DNA of 64,000 nt from assembly GCA_014155875.1 (NCBI GenBank), contig JACEFZ010001381.1:235001-299000 (forward strand), written 5' to 3'. Below, piece after piece: positions 11,289 to 23,092 of the stretch. The number at the start of each line of letters is the position of its first letter. Position 1 is the stretch's first letter. The DNA is from Cepaea nemoralis (Eukaryota > Mollusca > Gastropoda > Stylommatophora > Helicidae). Made by a program: the position numbers and the translations under genes. Under the pieces are notes generated by a model. It was not told the DNA's origin and did not search any database. It was given only the letters and a program-made list of their open reading frames with translations.

Positions 11289-14200
11289 TAAACCATGTGA
11301 TGTGTGTAGTTTCATGTGTATTACAGCCACTATTGCATTGAAGCAATAGTTGTTTTCTAGGATCCCAGATCGGCGAAATGCGTCATGAATTAAGCATACG
11401 CATTACTTTATGACGATCATTGGCCTATCCGTGATGCTCGAAAACCTTAATACATCAATTATAAGCATAGGGTTATGTTCCTAATTGCAACACATATAAA
11501 TTAAAGATTTACACGCAGACAACCAGGAATACAAACAGATAGATTTACAAACAGCAGTTGATTTCAAAGGGACGGAACACTTGGTCAAAGGGACACCACA
11601 GACTTACAATGAGTGGGAGGGCAAGTTGAATATTTAGCTACACGCGAAAGCAAGATAGGCTAACATCAGCATACACACAACTAACAAGAGAAGTGAAAGT
11701 ACATTTCACGGGAGCCATGAATTATATTCATTTATTGCATCCTTAATAGGAGCAATTTGTTTTGGGATATTGGTCAATCAATATTTTGAGGGGCTGAGTT
11801 TTGCTAACGCGCCCTGGTTCAACACAGCTCCCAAGAGTGTAATGTAGTGACTCTTGTTTAGAGTGGAGATGTGTGAAGCTGATCTATGACCAGTGGCTGG
11901 ATACAAATTGTGACCAGACTTATTTAAAGACAGACGTGGACCGTAGATTAGAACAGTGTACCCCTTGACTAAATTAGATCAGACTAATTTTATATGCTAC
12001 GACGACATTGCGTCAAACCTACCACATTAATCTAGTGACGCAATACGACAGACGACGGGAGAATGTCAAGGTCCTACACTGTACTGAGACAGACTAGTGA
12101 CAGTAGAGGGGTGAGGACTTACAGGACATAGAGACAGGACGTCTATAAAGGTATAGACTGAATAGAGACAGCACCCAAGCCAGGACGTAATAATAGATAT
12201 AATTAGACTCGGGTGGGAACACTAACGTGTTATAGTTAGGACAATAGAGGGACCGACCCAGGAATAGGGGGCGGGCAGACGTAGACGTGACACGTGAAGT
12301 TGAACAGAGACGATAGTGCTGCGTGCAAAGGGATTAGCACGCACCCCACGAGGGAGCTTGACCGCGTAGGCAAGCTGCGAGCTGAGTTAAGACAGACGGG
12401 GGACAGACGGCTTTCTGACTGGACGTGGTTCTAAGTTATTGAGTGTCTATGAACGCATGCAATGTTTAGCCAGAGTGTGTTGTGAATTCATACATTGTGT
12501 AATGCGATCAATAAGTATTCTTTATTTATGTACAGGCAAAGAACGCCTTAGAGAATTGTCAGGCTTGTCTGAATAAATATTGTCGAGAAAACATCTGTGC
12601 ATATTATTATTATTTGTGAGGTACAGATGAGGTTTGCCTGAGTGCAGGACTGTGACAGGTGTGAAACAGATCTGATAAGGCAATTAGAGCAGGACTGGAG
12701 GAATGTGAGTGATGGCCAGTTTTGAAGTGAAAATTGCAATTAACGCCAGGGGGAGTTAAGGAAGAATTTATGACTGGAATTCCTGGGAGATAAGTGTCTA
12801 CTTCTAGGCTAGGTATAAAAACCCATGCTAGACCGGTTCCCTTTAGAATAAGTCAGACATTCAAACAGGTGAGAAGAGAGAGTAAATGTAGATTTCTTAG
12901 TAACTATCTAAGCCTTTTAGTTGTATGTACTGATTTTCAGTCTATATCTGACCTAGGTTATTTCAAGAAATATCATTGTCTAAGTATACTTTTAGGTCTC
13001 TTGGTAGATGCTTGTCATTTCTTTGTACACTATCCTGGTTGCCTTTTGGTGGGTGCATTTGTTGTACAGAATATAGTCAACTAATTATATTCCTTTTAAT
13101 TCTTACCACAGCTGTGGCTAAGTTGTGACTAAACCGGGCAGATCAGCAATGTGCCTGTTCTGTGTGGTCACTTCAATTACACTTGTTGTATATCTCATTT
13201 TGTAGCTATACAATATTATTATTAATTAATAATGCCTTATGCTATTAATGTTGAGTATCATTATATGTCCATTTTGAGGTAATATAATGTATGTAAATCG
13301 GATGTTTGATATAGTTGAATTGTCATATGCATAATTTTTGTTATACTTTGGACATGCACTCGGCAGACATGTATTTGGTCTGTTACATATATGGAAACTA
13401 TATTTCCTAGTTTGTTGTAGATAAGGATATTACTTACTTTTTTGCATTATACAATGTATGTAAGAATAACCTTATATGCCATGTTGAATTCGCATACCTT
13501 AAGTTTATTTGATGTTTATTTGTTATATGGTAACTCACTAAGAATAACCTGGTGTTATGCTATTGTGCGCGCATTGGCACATTGGCCATCGATTGTATTG
13601 GAAGCAGAGGTGGAATTGTACAGACATTACCCACAACTGGTATAGGGTATATGGTGCTTAACCCTTTCAGTGTATTTTTGGACGGAGTAGCTGTATGACC
13701 CAGAATGTCGGTATTAGCGACATGACCATAGGATGGCAGAAATGTAATAATTACAGGCGTGTGAGACAATTGAGAAGCCCGTCCCAGACTAAGACCGTAG
13801 GACAGAGATATGGAGGGAGAAGGAGGTTGGTGAACGCAGTAGAGCTGGAAGATAAACTTGGCCAGACTGGCCATTGTATATAGGTGTGATAGGATATATG
13901 TACTACTTAGGATTGTACTGATGTAGAACTAGATATAACACATTCTTGAATTTCTTCCTAGCTCTCAATAAGAGCGCCTGGGTATAGATCTCAAGAACGA
14001 GTGACAACCAGGTAGTGCCAGGACTGACAGGCGTCAGAATACCAGCAAGCTGTTTTGTTTCTACTAAAGAGAGATCGGGACCACAGATCCAGATAGTTGA
14101 CAAGTAACATTGAAGTTATGTAATGTTTGTCATCACTAGCAATATTTTATATGATTTAATCATCATCATCTTGAAAAACATCAGATGTATAATAATAATG

Positions 14201-14930
14201 ATAGCCAATAAATGTTGTAGTTTATTTTAACTCACATCGTTATACTTTTTAATTCCAATTGTGCATACGTGTTGTGTGTGTACATTGATGGGGGATTACT
14301 TATACACCAAGGAAGGGAGCAGTCAGGGAGAAAAACTGTACTGGGATAGTTGTCAATTACTCTTAAATTTAGACTTAAAAATCTATCCTAGCTAACCTTC
14401 TTTTTCCTATTCCTTGGCGAATATTCAGCAAAGTTCATTTCAATTTTGTAACGAGCCATTTGGAGCTGTTTGTTGGATATTCAGGGCTTAATCTGTAGTT
14501 CAGCCATATAGATTTTGTCCCTAGTCAATTTCTGACTATTTGGGGTTGCACGCCAGTGAATAATACTTTCATCTAGACGGTGGCGCACCCCGACTTCTGA
14601 CAATCACACTTGGAGAATTTCAACTCGGTGCTCGATAACATTAGTGCCAATGAGGATCCCGTTGCATGCATACTAGAACCATCAGCAGTAAATATTACTT
14701 TTGTTTGTAAGTTTCCTAATTTGGAAATTCAAACTAGCATTTTTGATTTCCAAATTCCGATGAATGTTTAAGGTGCGCAACACGCACAGTTTATTCTAGT
14801 TTTACGCCACTATTTGAGGACAGCTGTCCAATCCACTACACCACCAACAAGTAAACAAAAAGTTAGATGTTTATCCTTTTGCAGAACGTCCTAGTCACCC
14901 TCAACAATTCTTTTTGCTGTCTGTGATCTC
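11289..14930. other. 3.6 kb without a supported gene
   Basis: No protein family is recognisable on either strand and open frames are short. A near-palindrome lies around 14719-14757 (TTTGGAAATT ... GATTTCCAAA). The segment around 14590-14640 resembles the core-SINE piece at 61040-61110 (shared GAGTTGA-type core before TTCTCCA on the minus strand). Otherwise nothing is seen. Confidence 0.4.
12814..12870 (+). promoter_or_regulatory. Possible TATA box followed by a splice-donor-like site
   Basis: TATAAAA at 12814-12820 is followed by TCAGAC at 12853 and by AAACAG|GTGAGA at 12868/12869, a strong donor consensus. This could be the first exon of a transcript or the promoter of an unrecognised element. 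The spacing from TATA to the TCAG motif (~40 bases) is longer than usual, so the call is weak. Confidence 0.25.
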
Positions 14931-14934
14931 TTGG

Positions 14935-15120
14935 CAAGTTTACGTTCAGTAGTTTGCCATTGCTTTCTGAACGACCGGCACTCATAACATATTGTTAAAA
15001 ACAACACGGCCGCATGCGGCCTGCTGTCAAATCGCCTGCAGTTGTGTTTCGAACATGGCGTGCAGGATTATGAACTGCATCCGTAACGGCTTCGCCACGA
15101 AGGCGGCCCACCAACAAGGA
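14935..15120 (-). mobile_element. S1-type SINE fragment
   Basis: On the minus strand this carries the S1 family body (GAAAGCAATGGCAAACTACTGAACG followed by CTTGCCAAG) downstream of a tRNA-like head. A B-box-like GTTCGAAAC lies near 15048-15056. It abuts the 50-bp minisatellite on its head side. The copy is diverged and its limits are approximate. Confidence 0.6.
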
Positions 15121-15156
15121 TAGGCATTCTCTCCCTCCTGACTGGGGAAAACATCA

Positions 15157-18058
15157 TGAGTTTATAGTGGCGATCCGTGTCTGTCTCTAACCCATGTATA
15201 TAATCATGGTTTTACAGAGGCGATCCGTATCTATCTCTAACCCATGTATATGATCATGGTTTTATAGTGGCGTTCGGTATCTGTCTCTAACCCATGTATA
15301 TAATCATGGTTTTATAGTGGCGATCGGTATCTGTCTCTAACCCATGCATATAATCATGGTTTCACAGTGGCGATCCGTATCTATCTCTAACCCATGTATA
15401 TAATCATGGTTTTACAGTGGCGATCCGTATCTATCTCTAGCCCATGTATTTAATCATGGTTTTATAGTGGCGTTCGGTATCTGTCTCTAATCCATGTATA
15501 TATTCATGGTTTTATAGTGGCGATCGGTATCTGTCTCTTACCCATGTATATAATCATGGTTTCACAGTGGTGATCCGTATCTATCTCTAACCCATGTATA
15601 TAATCATGGTTTTATAGTGGCGATCCGTATCTGTCTCTAACCCATGTATATAATCATGGTTTCACAGTGGTGATCCGTATCTATCTCTAACCCATGTATA
15701 TAATCATGGTTTTATAGTGGCGATAAGTGTCTGTCTCTAACCCATGCATATAATCATGGTTTTATAGTGGCGATCTGTATCTATCTCTAACCCATGTATA
15801 TAATCATGGTTTTATAGTGGCGATCCGTATCTGTCTCTAACCCATGTATATAATCATGGTTTTACAGTGGTGATCCATATCTAATCTCTAACCCATGTAT
15901 ATAATCACGGTTTTATAGTGGCGATCAGTATCTATCTCTAACCCATGTATATAATCATGGTTTCACAGTGGCGATTCGTATCTATCTCTAACCCATGTAT
16001 ATAATCATGGTTTTATAGTGGCGATCGGTATCTGTCTCTAACCCATGTATATAATCATGGTTTTATAGTGGCGATAAGTGTCTGTCTCTAACCCATATAT
16101 ATAATCATGGTTTTATAGTGGCGATCAGTATCTATCTCTAACCCATGTATATAATCATGGTTTCACAGTGGCGATCCGTATCTGTCTCTAACCCATGTAT
16201 ATAATCATGGTTTCACAGTGGCGATCCGTTTCTGTCTCTAACCCATGTATATAATCATGGGTTCACAGTTGGTGATTCGTTTCTGTCTCTAACCCATGTA
16301 TATAATCATGGTTTCACAGTGGTGATCCGTATCTATCACTAACCCATGTATATAATTATGGTTTTACAGTGGTGAACCGTATCTATCTCTAACCCATGTA
16401 TATAATCATGGTTTTACAGTGTTGATCCGTACCTATCTCTAGCCCATGTATATAATCATGGTTTTATCGTGGCGATCCGTATCTATCTCAAACCCATGTA
16501 TATAAACATGGTTTTACAGTGGTGATCCGTGCCTATCTCTAACCCATGTATATAATCATGGTTTTATCATTGCGATCCGTATCTATCTCTAACCCATGTA
16601 TATAATCATGGTTTCACAGTGGTGATCTGTATCTATCTCTAACCCATGTATATAATTATGGTTTTACAGTGGTGATCCGTATCTATCTCTAACCCATATA
16701 TATAATCATGGTTTTACAGTGGTGATCCGTACCTATCTCTAACCCATGTATATAATCATGGTTTTATCGTGGCGATCCGTATCTATCTCTAACCCATGTA
16801 TATAATCATGGTTTCACAGTGGCGATCCGTATCTATCTCTAACCCATGTATATAATCATGGTTTTATAGTGGCGATCCGTATCTGTCTCTAACCCATGTA
16901 TATAATCATGGTTTTATAGTGCCGCTCCGTATCTGTCTCTAACCCATGTATATAATCATAGTTTCACAGTGGCGATCCGTATCTGCTCTAGCCCATGTAT
17001 ATAATCATGGTTTCACAGCGGCGATCCGTATCTATCTCTAACCCATGTATATAATCATGGGTTCACAGTTGGTGATTCGTTTCTGTCTCTAACCCATGTA
17101 TATAATCATGGGTTCACAGTGGCGATCCGTATCTGTCTCTAACCCATGTATATAAACATTGATTCACAGTGGCCATCCGTATCTATCTCTAACCCATGTA
17201 TATAAACATGGTTTTACAGTGGTGATCCGTACCTATCTCTAACCCATGTATATAATCATGGTTTTATCATTGCGATCCGTATCTATCTCTAACCCATGTA
17301 TATAATCATGGTTTCACAGTGGTGATCTGTATCTATCTCTAACCCATGTATATAATTATGGTTTTACAGTGGTGATCCGTATCTATCTCTAACCCATATA
17401 TATAATCATGGTTTTACAGTGGTGATCCGTACCTATCTCTAACCCATGTATATAATCATGGTTTTATCGTGGCGATCCGTATCTATCTCTAACCCATGTA
17501 TATAATCATGGTTTCACAGTGGCGATCCGTATCTATCTCTAACCCATGTATATAATCATGGTTTCACAGTGGCGATCCGTATCTGTCTCTAACCCATGTA
17601 TATAATCATGGTTTTATAGTGGCGCTCCGTATCTGTCTCTAACCCATGTATATAATCATAGTTTCACAGTGGCGATCCGTATCTGCTCTAGCCCATGTAT
17701 ATAATCATGGTTTCACAGCGGCGATCCGTATCTATCTCTAACCCATGTATATAATCATGGGTTCACAGTTGGTGATTCGTTTCTGTCTCTAACCCATGTA
17801 TATAATCATGGGTTCACAGTGGCGATCCGTATCTGTCTCTAACCCATGTATATAATCATTGATTCACAGTGGCGATCCGTATCTATCTCTAACCCATGTA
17901 TATAATCATGGTTTCACAGTGGTGATCCGTATCTGTCTCTAACCCATGTATATAATCATGGTTTCACAGTGGTGATCCGTATCTATCTCTAACTTATGTA
18001 TATAATCATGGTTTCACAGTGGTGATTCGTATCTATCTCTAACCCATGTATATAATCA
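15157..18058. repeat. 50-bp minisatellite, about 58 copies
   Basis: Almost perfect 50-base period. Each unit contains TATAATCATGG, then TTTTATAGTGG or TTTCACAGTGG, then CGATCCGTATCT and CTCTAACCCATG. Variants (TTTATCGTGG, GGTTCACAGTTGG, ATCTGCTCTAGCCC) mark individual units. There is no coding potential, and a tRNA-derived SINE fragment lies at its left edge. No unique spacers exist between units. Confidence 0.97.
16498..17897. repeat. 700-bp higher-order duplication inside the minisatellite
   Basis: Fourteen-unit blocks repeat with a shift of exactly 700 bases. The rare variant TTTATCATTGCGATCC occurs at 16563 and 17263. The shortened unit ATCTGCTCTAGCCC occurs at 16981 and 17681. GTTCACAGTTGGTGATTCG occurs at 17061 and 17761. 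The order of rare variants is preserved, which indicates a block duplication rather than independent mutation. Confidence 0.9.
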
Positions 18059-18420
18059 GTGTCTTCCCAAAGGCCACTTTTCATCGGCTCTCAAAATCGC
18101 TAAAATCTATCCTCTTCTTAAATCTAGCCCATTGGACCACCATGGTCTCCCGAACAACTATAGACCCATTTCCTTACTATCATCACTATCTAAACCACTA
18201 TAAAAGCATATTCATAATGCATTAGCATACTATTTAAATTTTTTTTTTTTAAACTAGAAACAGTGAAGTTAGCCTTAATGTAGTGACTCTAATGAAATCG
18301 TTACTGTCAAGTAGTATCACATAATAAATCTCTGTCTCAAACCATTACATTCATTATTGAAGTACCCCAAGGCTCTATACTTGACCCTCTTTTATTTGCC
18401 ATATAGTATATTAATGATCT

Positions 18421-19160
18421 GCAACAATTAGCAGATGCGGTTGTTGCACACAGTGGACAACTGCGGTTAGAATTAAATTGTAAAAACACACAGATTATGA
18501 TCGTCATTAGGAAGAAAGAAGCATCACAATGTAATATACAAATAAATTGAAATATTATTCAACAAGTGAATCGATACAATTATCTCTGAACAGTCATAAC
18601 ATTTGATGGGAGATGCCTTGAAGAGATTAAAACAAGAATCGACATGGCGAAAGTACCCTTTAGCAAAATGAAAAATATGCTGACCAATAAAAAGATGTCA
18701 AATGAAACGAGAAAAATAGTGTGTTGAGGTGCCACATAGAGCCTGTACTTTTGTATGGATGTTAAACTTGGACAATGAGCAGTAAAGCTGAAAAACATCT
18801 GATGGCTGTAGAAATGTGGTTTCTGAGGAGAATGCGAAGAATTCCATGGACAGACAAAAAAAACAAATGACCAAGTACTACAGGAAACAAATGACAATCG
18901 TAAATTTATTAGAGAAATTAGACGTAGACAGTCATTATTTTTTGGACATGTTATGAGAAGAAATGAATTGGAAAACTTGGTGACAACTGGCAAGATCGAA
19001 GGGAACAGACCAAGGGGAAGACCGAAAAGTAAATACCTGGATGGCTTGGCCACATGGCATGGTCGAGACAGGACCACTGAGCTGATCCACGACCCTGGTG
19101 ATCGAGTGAAATGGCGAGTCATGATCGCCCACGCTTTCCGGCATGGCACATGATAGGTGG
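18421..19160 (+). mobile_element. 5'-truncated RTE-like LINE (L-B) nested in L-E
   Basis: Encodes, with several stops, the post-catalytic RT region: GQLRLELNCKNTQIM, then RYNYL, a FFGHVMRRNELENLVTTG segment, GNRPRGRPKSKYLDGLA and a final KWRVMIAHAFRHG. The last 66 residues (18953-19153) are open. The flanks carry a 13-bp duplication ATATTAA(T/C)GATCT at 18408-18420 and 19161-19173 (12 of 13 identical), so the insertion boundaries are clear. The same family occurs at 22150-22748 and 63421-63620. Confidence 0.85.
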
Positions 19161-19397
19161 ATATTAACGATCTTCCTTTATATCTTTCGTCGTCCTGCAA
19201 TATATGCTGGAAAATCTTTCTGGAAAATGCAGTGTGCTGGAGTCATCATTGCAAAAAGAATTAAATAATGTAGTTATGTGGAGCAGTGCACACCGTCTGT
19301 AAATTAACATTATTAAAACAAAATCTATGTTGTTAACAACCAGACAAAGACTTAAAACTAAATTCACACAGATCACTTCAGCTTCACATCAGTAACC

Positions 19398-20025
19398 CGT
19401 GTGTTGCCGGGGCCCATAAGGGAAGCAAAGAATAGCAACACTGTAGCCTACCACGCATGTCGTAAGAGACGACAAAGGAGGCTTGATGGTTCCGTCGCCC
19501 TGCTATTGAGTGAGTGCGTGGCGCGACACTGTGAGCTGTGAGTTTCGTGTGAAGTGCTTTTGAATCTGCACAAGTTTTGTTTTTGTTTTTTTTAACGTGA
19601 CTGCATGTTCGGAGCAATGGCAGGTGGCTATGTCCCAGAGTTGACCGGTTTTTGCCTTATGCAGAAATGCGTGGCTGCTAGGCTTCTGGTTGGCTACCGC
19701 TGCCGTCGGTGATGAACTGTATTTTCGTGGACAGTGTGGGTGAACATCTAGGAAACATCCAGATAGGAAAATGACTGCCGATTCCATCAGAGATGAACTG
19801 GGTGTTTCGTGGAGGACTGGTGTGTTGACATTCTGGCGGCGCCATTATGCACAGTGTATATGTGCGGGCTGCGGGCTGTTGTTTGTCGAGACTCCTGTCT
19901 ATTCCACTTTTCACATTGGGCAGTGGGGAGCTTTTTGTGTGATATTCACTGGCACAGGAACGGAGCATAATGGGGACGACCCGTTGCTGTGAAGTTGGAA
20001 CTGCGACTAACTAACTAACTAACTA
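19398..20025 (+). mobile_element. S3 SINE-like element, copy 1, with 12-bp TSD
   Basis: A 628-bp noncoding element. It begins CGTGTGTTGCCGGGG and includes GCATGTCGTAAGAGACGAC and later GGTTCCGTCGCCCTGC. It ends in a (CTAA)n tail. The 12-bp repeat ACATCAGTAACC flanks it at 19386-19397 and 20026-20037. A second copy with a different middle lies at 52429-53218. Short frames inside are not conserved between copies. LINE-type mobilisation is inferred from the tail and TSD. Confidence 0.85.
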
Positions 20026-20586
20026 ACATCAGTAACCTGCCAGTAGAAATTATAAGTGAGCACACAGCATTAGGTCTCATCATTGGTAGAAACCTAACCT
20101 TTAAATCCCATGTTCAAGCGCTCGTTAAACAAACAACAAAAAAGTCTACCTACTTGCTATAATTTAAGAAATTCTTCGATGAAGACACAATGATATTCAA
20201 TACTCTTATACATAGACACATATTGACTATTGCTCCAAATCTGGGACCGTTGTTTCAATTCAATCGCCAAGCGACTTTACTCACTCCAGAAACGGGTTGT
20301 GTGTTTACTTTATGGTAAACAAGTAACTGACAATCCTAGTCTACATAAACGCCTTCAGTTACCACCACACCGTAAACGCTTACTTTTCAATAGGGCCAAA
20401 CTAATTTACAAACTTCTACATCGGAATGGCCCAAATTATCTTTGGCCATTGTTTAAATATAATGCAAGGCATAGCAAACAGCTAAATATATTGCACGTCC
20501 AGAAGCCTAGGAAAGGCTTACACAACACGAGTTTAGCGTACTTCACATCTTAGCCGTGGAACAATCTTCACAAGAAATCAAAGACA

Positions 20587-20857
20587 TCACCAATCCCTAT
20601 ACATATAATTGCAAACTATTCCGTGGTCGCAGGCTTGCGTTCGCGGTTCGTGAACCGCATACCAGGCGTTCAAATCGCAGCGGTGACCGATTCGGCAGCG
20701 GACCGTGTCCCGTTGTGTTATAACGTGATGGTATGGGAGCCGGTCGTTCAGAAAGCAATGGCAAACTACTGAACGTAAAACTTGCACAGGAATCACGAAC
20801 AGCAAAAAATCGATGTGGTTGACTGCTACGTCCGTAAAGGATATGCAACTTTAAAAA
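20587..20857 (+). mobile_element. S1 SINE, nearly full length
   Basis: tRNA-like head with a B-box-like GCGTTCAAATCGC near 20668, then the S1 body CAGAAAGCAATGGCAAACTA, a GTCCGTAAAGGATATGC end segment and an A-rich tail. The matching region is found at 22749, 55355 and 59801. The 5' limit is approximate and no clean TSD was identified. Confidence 0.7.
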
Positions 20858-20899
20858 AAAAATTCTAACACTGTCTCAGTACAAAATACCTCTCCTCTC

Positions 20900-20950
<51 letters not shown>
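20900..20950. repeat. (AAT)n microsatellite
   Basis: About 17 uninterrupted ATA/AAT triplets, directly next to the candidate exon region on the minus strand. Confidence 0.98.
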
Positions 20951-21015
20951 TGAGTCAGAGGTTTTCGTTCTAAATCACCCTGCCATCTCAAAAAAATACA
21001 AAGAACACTCCTCAC

Positions 21016-21165
21016 CTCATTTTCAACATCAGGCAAGCTGAACTGTGCGTGAATGCCAGCACCTATCACAATGATAGAATCGGCTTGTCTCTGGAGCTCC
21101 TCAATGTATCCGAGTGTCTCATTTATTTCACCAACTTTCCAAAATAATACGTATCGTAAACGCAC
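21016..21165 (-). CDS. Candidate internal exon of a host gene
   Basis: On the minus strand a pyrimidine-rich TTTTCATTACAG acceptor is followed by a 150-base open stretch, exactly 50 codons, ending in AATGAG|GTGAGG, an excellent splice donor. The encoded segment includes INETLGYIEELQRQADS and IIVIGAGIHAQFSLPDV. It does not match any retroelement domain I know. The hydrophobic strand followed by GAGIH resembles the core of an SGNH/PC-esterase-like hydrolase, but that is only an impression. A phase-0 exon of normal length with both splice sites is unlike the transposon remains around it. The other exons would lie outside this window or in stretches I could not recognise. Confidence 0.55.
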
Positions 21166-21175
21166 CTGTAATGAA

Positions 21176-22140
21176 AATTGTTGTGACAGGTCTTAGTCAG
21201 ATATGACTGAGCTACCGTATAACAGTAGACGGTACTACCTGCTTTCTGTTAGCGCCGAACGTTGGGCGGCGCTTACCAAACCCGACACCCCACATTGTGC
21301 CAACGGCTTCGGGCGGAAGAGCGCAATTGGGAGGGTACAAGCCTTACCCTGGTGCGAGGAAATGCAACCTAAAGCCTAAAGACAAAGTGTCATGGCAGGG
21401 CAGACCAGACCCTAAGCCTTGGTTGGCGGCTGGTCTAGGATCGAAGCTCCGACAGGCGGACAATTAGAGCATTGCTTTGCTGATCCGGCAGCTTCTGCAG
21501 CTTGTCTTGTTCCAGATGTAGAGGTGTTACCTTTCCTCTGGAGTGAACTAGGCAGGCCGAGAAAGGGATCATGCTGCATGGGCAACACATGATCTCTATA
21601 TTTTAGCCTAGGCTTTGTGCTATGGAGAGGCAATAACTCCATCCCTTACAAATTATCGTCTGTCAAGACGGCAAGGTGCCAATGGATTGAAAATTGTTTA
21701 AAAGTTCAACTGTCAAAGCCATTGTAATATCTATGAAACAGTGCTAATGTAAATCAATTTTAGTTTGCCATGATTGTTGAAGAGGGGGGGGGGGGGGGGG
21801 GGGGGGGGGGGCGTTTAAAAACTGTTTATTAAAGAATGCTAATTGAAGACACAATGACATCAAAAATATAGCGAAGGGTGCTTGAGTTTTTAATTTGTAG
21901 TTCCAGCAAGTTTGTGAGTTTACAACTATGGTGTTACCGATCAGCATCTACACCTTACGATTCACCGAGGGAGTTTGATTGAAATACTATGATTTCGTTT
22001 CTTAAAACCCAGAAGCAAGTTTGCAAGCTTGGGATTCTTGTTATCATGTCTCTAGTGAACAGTCACATGAGATACCTTCACTGACGAAGCCACTGTTAAA
22101 ACCTTGAGTCAATGATACACAGGATTACTTTTTCAGACAG
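21176..22140. other. No gene; poly-G run and a LINE 3'-end scrap
   Basis: Contains a 28-base G run at 21784-21811. A short piece at about 21658-21690 (CTGTCAAGACGGCAAGGTGCC) matches the 3' end of the LINE at 23093-23951 in opposite orientation. No supported coding region. Confidence 0.5.
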
Positions 22141-22748
22141 CGACCCAAGTATCATCATCATCAAGTGTCCTGCCGGCTGGCGTAAGCGTTCTTGGCTCTC
22201 CACAGATCTCGGTCTTTGGTGTTCTGGATCAACTCTGCTGATGATATTCCTCCATGCCACTGTCTCAATCCATCCAGCACCATTTCTTTTGGTCTGCCTC
22301 TGCCTCTCTTCCCCTCGATCTTTCCAGTCGTCACGATGTTCTCCAATGTCATCACATAAAAGAAAGACAGTTGTCTCTTTCTTATTGTTGTATATAGTGT
22401 TCTAGTTTCATTAGCCTCTTTCAGGCAATCGTTGTTAGTTACTCTGGCAGCCCAGGGAATTCGCAACATTCGTCTCAAAAACTACATTCCTGTTGCTTCT
22501 AAGTTCTTCCTTATTTGTTCATTTACATTCCAAGATTCACTGCCATACAGCAAAACTGGTTCTATACAGCATTTCAGCACTCTCTTTCTTAGATTCATTG
22601 ATAGTGACCTATTGCATAAGATATTCTTCATTTTCTGAAATGCGGCTTTTGCCAGCCCTATTCTGCTCTTAATCTCTGGTGTACATCTTCCATCTGATGT
22701 TATAAATGCCCTAGGTATTTAAAACTATCCACTTGGTTAAGATCTTGG

Positions 22749-22866
22749 CCGCTCAGAAAGCAATGGCAAACTACTGAGCGTAATCTTGCCAAGAAATCAA
22801 CGACAGCGGTAAAATGTTGGTGTTGACAGCGATGTCCTGTAAAGGATATGCGAAAACAAAAATTAG
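22749..22866 (+). mobile_element. S1 SINE, 5'-truncated
   Basis: GCTCAGAAAGCAATGGCAAA followed by TAATCTTGCCAAGAAATC, then GATGTCCTGTAAAGGATATG and a short A-rich end. It lies between the endonuclease and C-terminal pieces of the RTE-like LINE. Confidence 0.75.
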
Positions 22867-23092
22867 CTATTGCGTTGTACCAATTTTGCACAATTGCTCT
22901 GTATTGTTCCTGAATTTCTTTATCTACTTTCAGAACCTCTTTATTAGTCCAAAGTTCTTAACCATATTCCCCCTCTCTATTAAAGTCAGCGCCAGGCATT
23001 GTCTTTACATTAATTAAAGCATTTCTAAATCTTTTATCAATAAGTATATTGTCAATTTGGTTGCATATTTTCTTATAAGGGCTTTTCCGTGT

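Larger units (their letters stand above)
18059..20577 (+). mobile_element. CR1/L2-like LINE (L-E), split by two nested insertions
   Basis: Pieces at 18059-18420, 19161-19397 and 20026-20577 read as one degraded LINE RT. The first has a NNYRPISLLSSLSK segment and a VPQGSIL motif ending in YINDL. The second continues with a LQKELNNVVMWSSAHRL segment. The third has ALGLIIGRNLTFKSHV and then an open C-terminal stretch 20230-20553 with RLYSLQKRVVCLLYG. The interruptions are a LINE (18421-19160) and a SINE-like element (19398-20025), both with TSDs. Removing them restores the RT order. Stops and shifts show it is long dead. Confidence 0.8.

Noticed and set aside
12794..13084. 96-residue frame after the TATA-like box
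   Set aside because: No family resemblance, no supporting splice acceptor, and composition like the surrounding noncoding DNA.
15157..18058. Regular 50-bp repeats reminiscent of a CRISPR array
   Set aside because: Units are contiguous with no unique spacers, there are no associated genes, and the surroundings are animal transposons.
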